64,000 nucleotides of DNA from Prorocentrum cordatum. Taxonomy: Eukaryota; Sar; Dinophyceae; Prorocentrales; Prorocentraceae. The stretch lies in contig CAUYUJ010017837.1 in assembly GCA_963575745.1 (NCBI GenBank), forward strand, positions 1,343,690 through 1,407,689, written 5' to 3'. A program made the translations under genes and the position numbers. Of the stretch, positions 20,856-31,385 are shown piece after piece; the first letter of the stretch is position 1; each line of letters begins with the position of its first letter. The notes under the pieces were generated by a model. That model ran no database searches. It saw only the letters and a program-made list of their open reading frames with translations, and was not told the DNA's origin.

Positions 20856-22165
20856 CTCGTCCTCCCTCCCACCGACCGCCCTCGTGAGCCAGAACTCTCT
20901 CGTGAATGACAACGACACTCCGTAATGATACACGTTCTCGCGAGAAAGAACTATGTTCGTCAACGTGCGCGTGCGAGCGTTTGTGCGCGTGCACTTCCCA
21001 GCATCAATGAGCACCTAGTTTCTTGTGGTGGGGGGGCTACAACGCTGGCGCAACGTATCTATATTGCATTATGATGCATACCAAGTGTTCAGTACGAGTT
21101 CGAATAACAGTTGCCTTTAACAACAAACCTGAAGCTGTCATATAGGACTTGAAGCCTTTTGATAAGACTTGAACCTTACAACTAGACGCCAACTGCTACT
21201 ATAGGACGCGGAAAGATGACATAACATCCACGGCGTACTATAGCAACCTCTGGCCCTCAAGATGCGGGGGAATCGGCCCCCGGGCTGTTGGGGGGGTTGC
21301 GAGGCTCGCCCACCGTTCGGGCTGGCCCCGAAGGAAGCGCGCCTGCCCAGCCCGCCCAGGCCCTCAGGGTGACCAGGGGGCCTGGAGGAGACCCAGACTT
21401 GCAACAAACGCACCCCTGGTGGGCCGAAACCCGCTGTCCCCGCCGCGCTGGCCCAAGGGCCCTCCCGGGTGGCCGCGCTCGCAGCGGGGCGATTAAAGCC
21501 CCGAGGGGCATTCCTACATTTTGACAGTCCATTTGACACGTTCCTCCTCCTCCTCCTCCTCCTCCTCCTCCTCCTCCTCCTCCTCCTCCTCCTTCCGTTC
21601 CTCCTGCACCGCGGTGGCCCGACTGCTGACATGTGGCTACACGAGCGCCTGGTTCTGCAGGGCAAAGATGCTGATGGCGTCACTCTGTTAGCTTCATTCA
21701 AGGTTTGCCGGTTCCCGACAGGCTAGTGGCGATCGGCAATGGGCCTGCCGACGAGCTTGCTAACGAAGCTGCCTAGCGGTCTTGTGATCGTGTTCTAGAT
21801 GGTGCCAGGCCGCTCGACGCGGGAGCTAGGGATTCCACGGCATCTGTCGGGCAGGAACGGCCCTTGCATAGTCTCCTGGACTCTCCCCCCCAAGCCCTCC
21901 CCGTTAGCCGCCGAGCGGCCGAAGACGGGGCGCACAGGCCCAAGGAGGCTCCAACGAGCCCTCTGTGGCAATAAGCACTGTATTGTGCGCGCGGGCTCGA
22001 GGTCGACTTGTGCCTTATGCTACGTGGTTGAATGTCGGAGGTGAGGGGGTGAGATCGAATTGGAACGGAGAGCCCCCCTACCGGGAAATCGGTTTCGGTT
22101 TCGTGTTCGTGCGTGCCGCGCGTGCGTGCGAGGCGAAGCTGCGTGGGCGGGCGAGAAGAGAGTCT
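20856..22165. other. unannotated stretch with a CTC microsatellite
   Basis: 20856-21250 is mixed, moderately AT-rich sequence. A loose repeat of TATAGGACTTGAAGC and GATAAGACTTGAACC lies at 21140-21180. 21250-21530 is G+C-rich. A CTC run occupies 21541-21595. 21600-22165 has no recognisable feature. No gene supported. Confidence 0.5.
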
Positions 22166-22636
22166 CTTCCGGCTGAGGCGCGGCCGGACCAAATGATTCC
22201 TGACCGGGGGCGGGTGGGGAGCGGTGTCGCGTTGGTGTCCCGCCTCCGGCTGAGGCGCGGCCGGAACAAATGATTCATGACCGGGGGCCGGTGGGGCGCG
22301 GTGTCCCGCTGGTGTCCCGCCTCCGGCTGAAGCGCGGCCGGACCAAATGATTCCTGACCGGGGGGCGGTGGGGCGCTGTGTCCCGCTGGTGTCCCGCCTC
22401 CGGCTGAGGCGCGGCCGGACCAAATGATTCCTGACCGGGGGCCGGTGGGGCGCGGTGTCCCGCTGGTGTCCCGCCTCTGGCTGAGGCGCGGCCGGACCAA
22501 ATGATTCCTGACCGGGGGCCGGTGGGGCGCCGTGTCCCGCCTCGGGCTGAGGCGCGGCCGGACCAAATGATTCCTGACCGGGGGCCATGGGGCGCGGTGT
22601 CCCGCTGGTGTCCCGCCGGTGTCCCGTCGGTGTCCC
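22166..22636. repeat. 77-bp tandem satellite, about 6 units
   Basis: The marker AAATGATTC occurs at 22191, 22268, 22345, 22422, 22499 and 22565: four 77-base steps and a final 66-base step. The short step lacks one 11-base sub-unit (GCTGGTGTCCC). From 22595 the array decays into runs of that 11-base sub-unit alone before the GAT tract begins. Confidence 0.95.
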
Positions 22637-22949
22637 GATGATGATGATGATGATGATGAGGAGGATGATGATGATGGTGGTGGTGATGAGAATGATGATG
22701 CTGTCGATGATGTTGACGATGATGATGATTATAATGATGGTGATGGTGGTGATGATGATGGTGTCCCGATGGTGATGCTGATGATGATGATGATGTTGAC
22801 GATGTTGATGATGGTGATGGTGATGATGATGGTGTCCCAGTGATGATGATTATGATGATGTTGCTGATGATCATGGCGTCCCGATGATGATGATGATGAT
22901 GATGATGATTATCATGATGATGTTGATGATGATGAGATGATGAGATGGT
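22637..22949. repeat. GAT microsatellite with interspersed GGTGTCCCGAT, left of the LINE
   Basis: (GAT)n with GTT/GGT variants and several GGTGTCCC insertions (for example near 22763, 22833 and 22877). The array is interrupted at 22949/22950 by the LINE-like insertion and resumes at 26304. Confidence 0.95.
22932..22949. repeat. target-site duplication, left copy
   Basis: ATGAGATGATGAGATGGT, 18 bases, identical to 26304-26321. The bases on each side differ, so the match is exactly 18 bases and flanks the LINE-like element. Confidence 0.8.
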
Positions 22950-23850
22950 CCCCCCTCGGCGGACGGCGTGCGTCGCACAGCCCCCGCTCTGGGCAGGGGG
23001 AGGCACCCAAGCCCGCGATGCAACCTGGACCCGCACGACAACTGGGAGCACCAGGGCAACCAAGAGCCGCACGGGGACAACGGCACCCCTTAGGCAAGCC
23101 TAAAGGGCCGCTGCCCGCCCAGGAGGCACCACGGGTTTAGGCCCCACCCCTGCCCCTCGCGCCCGAAGCAGCGCCCTCGCCCCGCTCGCCGGGCGCCGCG
23201 GCCTCGCGCCGCTCTCGGGAGCGGTTCCGCGGCCGCCCTCGGCCTGCCAGGCGGGCGGGCTCCCCCAGCACCGCGCTTCTCGTTGGGTGGAGCCCGCCCT
23301 CGTCGGAGACGGCGCAGCCCCTCCAGCTGGCGCTCCGACGCTCGGCGCAGGCAGGGCTCGGCCAGCCCCATCGCGCGCGCCGAGCCAGCGCTGCAGCCGC
23401 GCGCGTTGCAGAAGACCGCCGGGCCCGCCTGCGTCAGGATGTGCGAGTCGTGGAGCGCCGCGTTCCACCAGGCTGGCTGCCCGACGGCGGCTGGGCCGAC
23501 AACGGGGGCCTCCGCTCCAGCGGCGCGCGCCTGGCCCCGGCCTCGGCCTCCGCCACGACCGCGGCCTCGCCGTCCTGGCCCTGGCGGGGCGGGGGGCGGC
23601 GGAGGCGCCTCGGCGGCGGCTGACACCTCCGCTGCGGCGGACCCTCCGGCCAGCGTTCCCCCTGGGCTGGCAGCGCCCGCCCCCTGCCTCGGCGGCCCCT
23701 CCTCGCGGGCGGGCTCGCCCCCGCCGCCGCCCTCAGCCTCTTCGCGAGGGCGTGCCGCCAGCGCGGCGGCCACCAAAGCGAGGGCGGCTGCTCCCGTCGC
23801 TCCCGCGCCGTCGCCCGAGCCTCCGCTGCGGGCGGCCACTCGGCCCCCTG
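22950..23850 (-). pseudogene. C-terminal Cys-rich region of the LINE-like element
   Basis: After RNase H the protein continues with paired Cys/His motifs (CAFRACDRHG, ETVCWSCWVCAAA). It then passes, through a frameshift, into a Pro/Gly/Arg-rich linker and PAWWNAALHDSHILTQAGP, AVFCNARGCSAGSARAMGL and CLRRASERQLEGLRRL. This His-then-Cys arrangement near the end resembles the zinc-ribbon-like tail of dinoflagellate LINE ORFs as I recall them. The last 150 bases before 22950 are presumably 3' UTR. Confidence 0.5.
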
Positions 23851-24714
23851 CGCGGGGGTGCCGGCGGCGGCGCAGACCCAGCAGCTCCAGCAGACCGTCT
23901 CGCCCAGCAGCAGCGCCGTGCCATGGCGGTCGCAGGCGCGGAATGCGCAGTTGGGCCCGCCGACCCCGCAGGCTGCCATTGGGCGCTGTCGGCAACCCGC
24001 CCATGCGCACCTGATCGCCTCAAGGCCAGGCGCCTCGAAGCCGTCGGCCGCCCGCAGCAGCGAGTCGCCCTCCTGCATAGCCTCTCCCAGCCAGTCGGAG
24101 ACGCCTTTGGCGAGGCTCTCCGCGAGGTCCACCATGTCGAGCCGCGCCTGCGGGACGCCGTGGAGAGCGGCTCCCTCCTCGGCTCGGCTGCCTGCCCTGG
24201 CGTTGCCCGCGCGCTGTCTGTCCGTGATGAGGCCGTCGCGGACGTGCTGCTCCGTCGCGTGCGCCTTCACCTTGCAGACCCGCACCATGGTGACGCCGCA
24301 GTCCTCGACGAGCTGCCAGAACTGCACCCACAGCTCGCGGCAAGGCCGCCCCCACTCCAGACACCAGCGCTTGCCGGAGGCCCAGCCGTCGTGCACCATC
24401 GCCGAGTCGGTGTAGAGGACGAGCGGCCCGATGCCGCCTCGCAGGGCCTCCACTGCCGCCTGCAGCTCCCCGGCCCCGCTGTCCTGGGGGAGCGGCCAGG
24501 CCACGTTGCCCCGCGCCGAACTGCGCCCCGAGTCGTCAGCCCCCCACGTCGCGACCGCCGCCCAGCCCGCGCGCGCCAACACCTTGCCCCTGGAACGGAA
24601 GGCGGAACCGTCAAGGAAGACCTCACGCTCGAAGACTGACCCTGGGTGCGTGCCCGACCGCCTCACCAGCGTGTGAGCGAAAGGCAACGGCGCCCCTGCT
24701 CGCGGGTCGGGCAC
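23850..24714 (-). CDS. RNase H domain of the LINE-like element
   Basis: A type-I RNase H domain with all usual elements: FLDGSAF (first Asp), GELQAAVEAL (Glu), LVLYTDSAMV (second Asp) and CKVKAHAT (His), in the order and spacing of cellular and LINE RNase H. It would remove the RNA template during reverse transcription. It lies in the same frame as the RT and is separated from it only by a TAG at 24729-24727. The first codons after the stop (VPDPRAGAPL) have no ATG, so this was one polyprotein. The frame stays open to 23434. Confidence 0.75.
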
Positions 24715-24726
24715 CAGCCCGCGCGA

Positions 24727-26303
24727 CTAGATGTGGTGCTCCTGGCCTGTGTCGGGCTCCGCCCTCTCCGCCTCTTGCAGCAGCTCGAAACTGGCCCCGT
24801 CTGCCTTCTGCTGCCTCCGCGGCCCGTCGAGTGCTGGGCAGCGCCAAGCCAGGTGTCGGACCGCGCCCGCCCCGTCGCGCCCCCGCGGGCAGCGGGCCGA
24901 GGAGGCGAGCGGAGGGGTGGCCCGCGCTCTCCGCGCGACCGGCCACAGGCAGCCCACCAAGGCGTTGCGTGCCGAGGAGCTGCAGGCCGCCAGCCTCGCC
25001 GTCACTTTCTTGGACAGGAAGCCGCAACGAATGCTGGCGACGGCCCCGCCGCCTCGCAGAGCCTCCAACTCCTCATGATGGTCTGCCGCGTCACGCCAAA
25101 GCTGCCTGTGCAAGCCTGCCTCAACGATGCTCTGCAGGGCGTGGCGGCTGCTGGCCATGAGATCCACCTCGCGGCCGAGGTCGCCCCGCAGCGCCCAGAC
25201 TGAGGCCATGCGCCAGCCGAGCCGCGAGCACGCAAGCAGCAAGGCGCCCGCGGGGCCCGACCCGGGGAGCTTGGCCAGGCCCCCCTCCTGGGCCAAGCGC
25301 TGCGCGCCCACGAAGGCGCTCAGGATGGCGCGGCGGCCCTCCAGGCGCTCGGCCAATTGCAGAGCCTTCGCCCACGCGTCCAGCGGCTGGAAGGCGTGCT
25401 GGAACAGGGGGTCGTGGCGGACCGACTCCGAGACCAGGAAGCTCAGCGCAACCGACCTCCCAGGAGCGCTGCCGAACAGCATGGCGGCGACCTTGCTGCG
25501 CCACGCCTGCAGCCTCCGCTCAGTCCAGGCCATAGCCCCGCAGCCGTAATCCGTGGCTGGCAGCGAGCCGCTGATGACCAGCCGCTTGGCGCAGGGGATG
25601 TGCCCTCGCCTCGCCTGCAGCACGCGGTCCACCTGCTCCGTCGCCTTCGCGAGGCGGCCGGCGGCGACCGCCGAAGCGCCCGAGGCGGCGCCGTAATCGA
25701 TCCCGAGGTTCCGCGCCTCCGCTGACTGCTTCAGCTCGCCCTCGTTGACGATGCCCACCAGCGCAGCGCGGAGGGCGGCCGTCGTCGCGAGCACCTCGGA
25801 TTTCGATCGCGAGACGACGCAGCCCATGTCCGCCTCCAGGCCGCGGATGAAGTCGCCCGCCGCTCCGCCGAGGAAGTGGGCCACCTTCCAGAACTCGCCC
25901 GCCATCCGCAGCGAGCAGTCGTCGAACATGATGGCGCAACGTACCTCCTTCCAGCGGCGGCGATGTTCGGCATCCAGGACCATCATGGCGCACCTCAGGA
26001 GCCTCCCCGCGTGGCTGCAGCCCGCAATGAGGCCGCTCGAGAGGTAGAAGCACTCCGAGCTCACGACCCCGTCAATGACAAGGTGCCGCGCGCCCGAATA
26101 GACGCGGATGGCGGCCTGCACCAGCTGCTCGGGATAGCCCATGTCGAGCCCCCGCCGCTGCGCCATCGCCAGGCTTACCACCTCGTAAGCCTTCCAGAGG
26201 TCTAGGAGCACGCAGCCTACCGAGAGGCCCTGTGCACGGCTGGCCTCGTTGTGCAGGGCCTGCCACCAGACGGCCTCCGCCGAGGCACGTCCTTTCCCTC
26301 CCC
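24727..26303 (-). CDS. reverse transcriptase of the LINE-like element (5'-truncated)
   Basis: The open frame enters at the element boundary with KGRASAEAVWWQALHNEASR, then motif A CVLLDLWKAYE (Asp), motif B SSGLIAGCSHAGRL and motif C CAIMFDDCSLRM, with both catalytic Asp residues (FDD). A long thumb/linker region follows (RGHIPCAKRLVISGSLPATD, YGCGAMAWTERRLQAW). Fingers motifs 0-2 and any endonuclease are missing because of 5' truncation. The catalytic residues that remain are intact. The frame ends with a TAG and is followed in frame by RNase H. Confidence 0.8.
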
Positions 26304-26321
26304 ATGAGATGATGAGATGGT
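26304..26321. repeat. target-site duplication, right copy
   Basis: ATGAGATGATGAGATGGT, identical to 22932-22949, immediately after the last base of the LINE-like element. Confidence 0.8.
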
Positions 26322-26880
26322 GATGATGGTGATGGAGATGATGATGATGATGATGGTGTCCCGATGATGATGACGAGGTTGATGATGATGATGATGTTGA
26401 TGATGATGGTGATGATTATGGTGTCCCGATGATGATGATGTTGATGATGGTGATGATGACGATAATTGTGTCTGGATGATGATGATCATGTTGATGATAA
26501 GGATGATGATGAGGAACTGATGATGATGTTGGCGGTGGTGACCCGATGATGGTGATGATGATGCTGATGCTGCTGATGATGATGGTGTCCCGATAATGGT
26601 GATGATGGTGACGATGATGATGGTGTCCCGATGATGATGATGCTGATGATGACGTTGTTGATGATGATGGTGTCCCGACGATGATTATGTTGATGATTTT
26701 GTGCATGATGATGATGGTATGATGATGATGATGGTGTTCTGATGATGGTGGTGATGGTGTCCCGATGATGATGATGGTGATGGTGCTGTTGATGATGATG
26801 ATGAAGTGATGATGATGATGATTCCCCAATGATGATGATGTTGATGACGTTGGTGACGATGATGATGACGATGATGATGA
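26304..26880. repeat. GAT microsatellite with interspersed GGTGTCCCGAT, right of the LINE
   Basis: Continuation of the array at 22637-22949. The same 11-base interruption (GGTGTCCCGAT) recurs near 26355, 26420, 26585, 26623, 26669 and 26757. Confidence 0.95.
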
Positions 26881-27119
26881 CGTTGATTGTGAGATCGATT
26901 GGGACATCGATAGTGAGATCGATAGCGAGACCAAATGTGAGATCGATTGTGAGATCGATAGTGAGATCGATTGTGAGTACAATAGTGACATCGATTGTGA
27001 GATCGATCGAATGAAATAGATCGAGTGAGATCGATTGTGAGATCGATCGAGTGAGATCGATCGAGCGAGACCGATAGTGAGATCGATTGTGAGATCGATA
27101 GTGAGACCGATCGAGTCAG
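26881..27119. repeat. 12-base GTGAGATCGATN satellite
   Basis: About 18 units based on GTGAGATCGAT with variants (GTGAGACCGAT, GTGAGTACAAT, GTGACATCGAT). It directly continues the GAT array. Confidence 0.9.
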
Positions 27120-28560
27120 ACGTTGGTTCCTCCCCCCCCCCGAACCTCCTTATCACCCGAAGGGTGGTCGTATAGGTACGTATTCAAATGTCTTCGACGC
27201 GCGGCAGCAGCGCCATCGCAAACCCCTCCCCTCCTCCTCCTCCTCCTGCTCCTCCTCCTGCTCCTCCTCCTCCTCCTCCTCCTCCTCCTCCTCCTCCCTG
27301 AAGGGCCATCGACCTCCCTCCCACCCCCAGCAGCGGGCAGCGGAAGATGGGGCCCCGACCAGCCGTCCTCCTGCCTTCGCATGCGAGGGACTCATATGCA
27401 ACCTCGAAGCCCTAAACTTCGTATTCGGGGGGGGGTTCTTCAGGGGGGTGGGAGTTGGGGGACGAAAACATGCAGGTCTTACGCAAGAAGACATGGCGAC
27501 CTTACGCCGCACCTTACCTGGGCCGCCAGCGTGGTACACCGCGTAGAGAAGGAGGGCTAACGAGCGAGTGTCCACGCAGTCGACCAAGTGTCTTCCGCCA
27601 CTCATTTGGAGAGCTTCCACTACAGATTCGGGCAGATACGGCAAGAGGCCTGAACCCGCAGCCAAGGAGCCTCTCGGGTCTGACTACGACAAGGCAGGGG
27701 TCGGCGAATCAGCTCATCTAGCTAGCCTTCCCACCGTCTCCCGGCGCCAGAGGCGCTCGTGCATCGCGGCAAGCACCCAGCGGCGCGGGACGGAAACCAG
27801 CTGCACGCAGAAGATGCCGTACCCCCCTTTCACTGCGACACCCCTCTTCGTAAGACGCCAGCCATGACCGGGATACCATCGGACCAGAACTAATCCGAAA
27901 ATCTCTGACATCCAGAATCTACATCGAGCGCCGCGGCCTATCTGCTATCTGGAGAGCTCCGTAACGCTCTGAGAACGCTCTGGGACCTTTGGAGCTATGT
28001 ATCCTGGTCCTAGTTTCATCACCGCGGGGGTCGCTGAGGGGATTGAGGTGTCGAAGTGGATGCTCAGCTGGGCTGAACTATCTGGCCAAATGAGTGGTAC
28101 ATCAGACCTGAGCGGTTTAGGGTGGTTGTTTGCTGTTTTTGTTGCAGAACGTGTCCTGAATGGTTTAAGGTGACTCCGCTTCGTGGCTCCGCCCACGTAG
28201 CCCGCATGTGCCCCCCCGTAAAACCCTTGAGGCACTGGCAACCCGTTAATTAGCACTGCCAGGCCAGACAACATTCACCTAAACATCCACGTATAACCCC
28301 CTTGTCCCCTTGGTAATCCAAGCGGTAATCCAAGTACCTCTGCCTGAATTCGTCCGACCTCCCCTCCTCTTGTGCCAACCCTCCGCGTCCCGATATTGGG
28401 GCCTCGAACACGAATACCCTCTGGCCCGCATAGGGCGACCCTCGAGGCCGTCGGGAGGGGGGGTAGAAAGTAATTCACGGAAGCTGTTGGTCGTCCCCAT
28501 GGCGCCCAACAGCGCGTCCAATAGCGCGCAAAGCGGACGCAACGCATCTCCCTTGAATGG
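27120..28560. other. low-repeat stretch with a CTC microsatellite
   Basis: A CTC run fills 27221-27298. Apart from the possible exon described separately, no element or RNA gene was recognised. 27720-28560 holds short open frames on both strands without recognisable motifs. Confidence 0.4.
27523..27690 (-). other. possible host exon with a GTAAGG splice donor
   Basis: The minus strand encodes GLLPYLPESVVEALQMSGG, then RHLVDCVDTRSLALLLYAVY and HAGGP. This is well-balanced sequence with an alternating helical pattern, unlike the repeats around it. It is followed immediately by CAG/GTAAGG, a good 5' splice site, after which the frame turns into low-complexity sequence. An upstream acceptor could be the GTAGTCAG near 27680. 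The helical repeat look could fit an RAP/FASTK-like or similar organellar RNA protein, but I recognise no family. Confidence 0.25.
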
Positions 28561-29051
28561 CGCTGTTGGGCGCTGTCTGGGCGCTACTCGGCGCCACTGA
28601 GCGCTATTGGGAGCGGCGCGCGCGTGCGCCTGTTATCCAATGCAAGGCGGGCGGGGGGGGGTCCCTTCCGTCCGATCCAGGCTCGGCAGAGGTACACGGG
28701 GTGGACAGCTAGAGAGCTTCTGTCGCGGCCCACAGCGCGCGCAGGTCGGTGGGGCAGCACAGGGCCACTGCACATCAAGTTGATACACAGCTCGAAACGC
28801 ACACACAGACAAAAACACTCCCGCCGCGATTTGCTCGAGGCGCAAAGGGGGTCTTGGGCTGCACCCGCCGAGAGCCCTCCCGTTCGCGCGGAGCCCCGCG
28901 CCCCCAAAGCGGACGCGAGAGCCCTCCGCGGCACGGGCCGCGGCGGAGCGCGGGGGGGGGGGGCGGGCGCCGCGCCGCCGGCCGCTCCCCCCCCCCCCGA
29001 GAGAGCCTCGTCTGGCCCCATCTCGGCTTGGGGAAAGCGCAAAGCAGAATC
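28561..29051. other. G+C-rich stretch with poly-G and poly-C runs
   Basis: It has a CGCTGTTGGGCGCTGTCTGGG-type local repetition at 28560-28610 and homopolymer G and C runs near 28950-29000. No gene seen. Confidence 0.4.
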
Positions 29052-29232
29052 AGTCAGCATCGAATCGGGAAATCGGGTCGAATCGAAGTGTACGTCGGAT
29101 CGGGGTGCATCCGCGCGGAGTCGAAATCGAATCGGGTCAGCTGCGGCAGAATGCATAACAACGCCATGCAAACAGCGGGCCGAAACGGATCGTCAGAGCA
29201 TCGGAATCGAATCGGATCGGACCGGCCTGAGG
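29052..29232 (+). repeat. dispersed TCGAATCGGATCG repeat R3, copy 1
   Basis: The sequence is rich in AATCGAATCGG. It contains ACAACGCCATGCAAACA, then GGGCCG and a CGTCGGAAT-like end. The same series is found at 56400-56560 in the same orientation. Confidence 0.6.
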
Positions 29233-29243
29233 ACATCATGACG

Positions 29244-30040
29244 ACCCTCCCCCCACCATCCCTGTCAAAAAATACAAACCGCGCTCTGCCTCCTCTTTTG
29301 GAGCATGCGCGGCCAACCCGATGCGCCCCCCCCACCATCCCTGTCAAAAAACAATGCAAAGTACACTTTTGGGCAACGTCTCGAGTCATGTTCGTGAGGC
29401 CCGCGAACACTTTGTAGCGTTTTTGACAAGGACGGCGGGTGTGCCCGCATATTCCCTGTCGAGCGCAGGACTATGACAAAAAACAATACAACATGCACCT
29501 CGCGGGTAAAACTGGACCATGCGCGGCCATCCCGCGATCACTGTTACATGGTTTTAGACAGGGACCGCGGGGGTGGTGGCACGTGGCCTGCTATGCGCAG
29601 GCCCACCAGACACAATGATGGGCATCGGCTTTCGAGAAGGATGGCGGGGGCCGACATGCTTCCCGATGTGTGCTGTCACGTGCGCAAGCGCATCTGACGC
29701 ACTCTGCACGTGCCCCGAACATGGCGCACCTGGCGCGGCTGGAGTGTGCGGCACACCTGGCGCACTCGTAGTACATGGCGCATCTGGTGTACCAGGCGTG
29801 CCTGGCACGCTCGGGCCCCAGGGGTGCCTGGCGCGCGTGGCGCCCCTGGCACGCGTGGCGCACCTCGCCCAAGCATCGCGCACCTGAGGTCGGCGTTGGT
29901 TCCCAGTAGCTGTCCATCCAAAGATGACCGCTGAACATGCTCAGGTTCGTGTGTTAGATACTTATGTGTTTGGAGGGCGGGTGGGAGTGAGCTAGACGGT
30001 TTGCGGGCGGGTGGGTAGCTTGACCCTTCCTTGGGCCCGG
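29244..30040 (+). repeat. composite dispersed repeat R4, copy 1
   Basis: The outer modules are CCATCCCTGTCAAAAAA / CATGCGCGGCCAACCCGATG / AAGTACACTT (29252-29372) and CAGTAGCTGTCCATCCAA / GGCGGGTGGGAGTGAGC / CTTGACCC (29890-30032). Both recur in the same order at 46362-46485 and 46905-47045. The interior here (about 29700-29885) is a loose array of CCTGGCGCGCGTGGCGC units; in the other copy the interior is a GGC array. Confidence 0.65.
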
Positions 30041-30049
30041 ACGGGGGGT

Positions 30050-30690
30050 CCCCCGAGGGGATGGGGCGCCCAAGATGACCCAAGATGCCTCCAAGAGCGC
30101 CTCGGAGAGCCCAAGATGAGCTCCAAGATCGCTCAAGACATCCCAAGATGCCTCCAGATGGCTCCCAAAATGCTCCAAGAGGCCCCAAGACCGCTCGAAG
30201 ACGGCTCCAAGTGGCCAAAGAGCTTCTTAACGAGGCCCCGAAGAGGCCAACATCCTTACAAACCTTAAGAAAATCATGTGTGTGTGTGTTGCTTTCTCGC
30301 CTTCTCGCTTCTGGCGGCCATCCGAGGTCTCAAGATGGCTCCAAGATGGCCGAAAAAGGCCCCGGGAGAGACCCAAGAGAACCCCAAGACGGCACCCAAG
30401 AGCGCCCAACAGCGCTCCAAGAGCGCCCCAAGAAGCGACTTCTGCGGCTCCCAGAGGAGGACGGGGATTGAGGAACCCCCCTTTTGCAATCGATGTCCTT
30501 CAAGATGGCCCTAAGAGTGCCCCAGAAGCCCCCAAGCGCCCTCCAAAAGGGCCCCAAGAGGCGCCCAGACAGGCCCAAGAGGCACCCAAAAGGCCTCCAA
30601 GAGGCTCCCAAGAGGCCAACAAAAGGCCCCCAAGAGGCCTCAACAGTATCCTGGAAGCAACCAGGACGCTCAAAAAACCCCCTGGGCTCG
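30050..30690 (+). repeat. CCAAGATG-type array with one AT-richer core
   Basis: Units such as CCCAAGATGCCTCCAAGA. The core region lies near 30210-30340 (CTTAAGAAAATCATG ... CTTCTCGCTTCTGGCGGCC). A TTTGCAATCGATGTCCTTC segment at 30483-30501 is shared with the repeats at 47210 and 47510. Confidence 0.6.
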
Positions 30691-30698
30691 CCGAGATG

Positions 30699-31385
30699 TG
30701 CCTCCTCCTCCTCCTCCTCCTCCTCCTCCTCCTCCTCCTTGTCCACTGCCACCACAACTCACCATCACCACCACCACATCAACAAAAATACCACCACTAC
30801 CACCACCACCACAATCTACCACACCACTACCACCACCGCCACAACCACCACCTCTACCAGTTGCACAACCCACCACCGCCACCACAAACCACCAAAACAC
30901 CACCTCCACCACCACCACCACCACCACCACCGCAAACCACTACCACCACCACCACAACCCACCACCACCAAAAACCACCACCACAACACCACCACCCCAC
31001 CACAACCACCACCACTACAACTCACCATCACCACCACCACCACAACAACTCACCACCACTACCACCACCACCGCAATCTACCACACCACCACCACCACCA
31101 CAACCACCACCACAACCAGCAGCACAACCCACCACCACCACCACAAACCACCACACCACCACCACTACCACCACCGCCATCACCACCACCACCACCTCCA
31201 CAAACCACCGACACCACCACAAACCACCACCACCACCACAAACCACCACCACACCACCGCCAAAGCACCACCACCACCACCACCCACCACCGCCAAACCA
31301 CCACCATCATAAACCACCACCACCACCACCACAACCACCACCACCGCCACCACCGCAACCCACCACCGCCACCACCACCGTCGTC
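30699..31385. repeat. CTC then CAC/CCA trinucleotide microsatellite
   Basis: A CTC run at 30699-30738, then about 640 bases of (CAC/CCA) with AAC and TAC interruptions. The poly-His/Pro/Thr frames through it are artefacts. Confidence 0.95.

Larger units (their letters stand above)
22950..26303 (-). mobile_element. LINE-like (non-LTR) retroelement, 5'-truncated, 3.35 kb
   Basis: On the minus strand it holds RT, RNase H and a C-terminal Cys-rich segment. The 5' end starts within RT just before motif A, the common outcome of incomplete target-primed reverse transcription. The 3' end (minus strand) finishes in a run of G without a poly(A) tail. It sits inside a GAT microsatellite with an 18-base duplication on both sides. 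Confidence 0.85.

Noticed and set aside
22166-22636. Regular repeats resembling a CRISPR array
   Set aside because: The 77-base units are contiguous with no unique spacers; this is an ordinary satellite in a eukaryotic genome.
23287-24639. 450-codon plus-strand open frame
   Set aside because: Antisense shadow of the LINE RNase H region.
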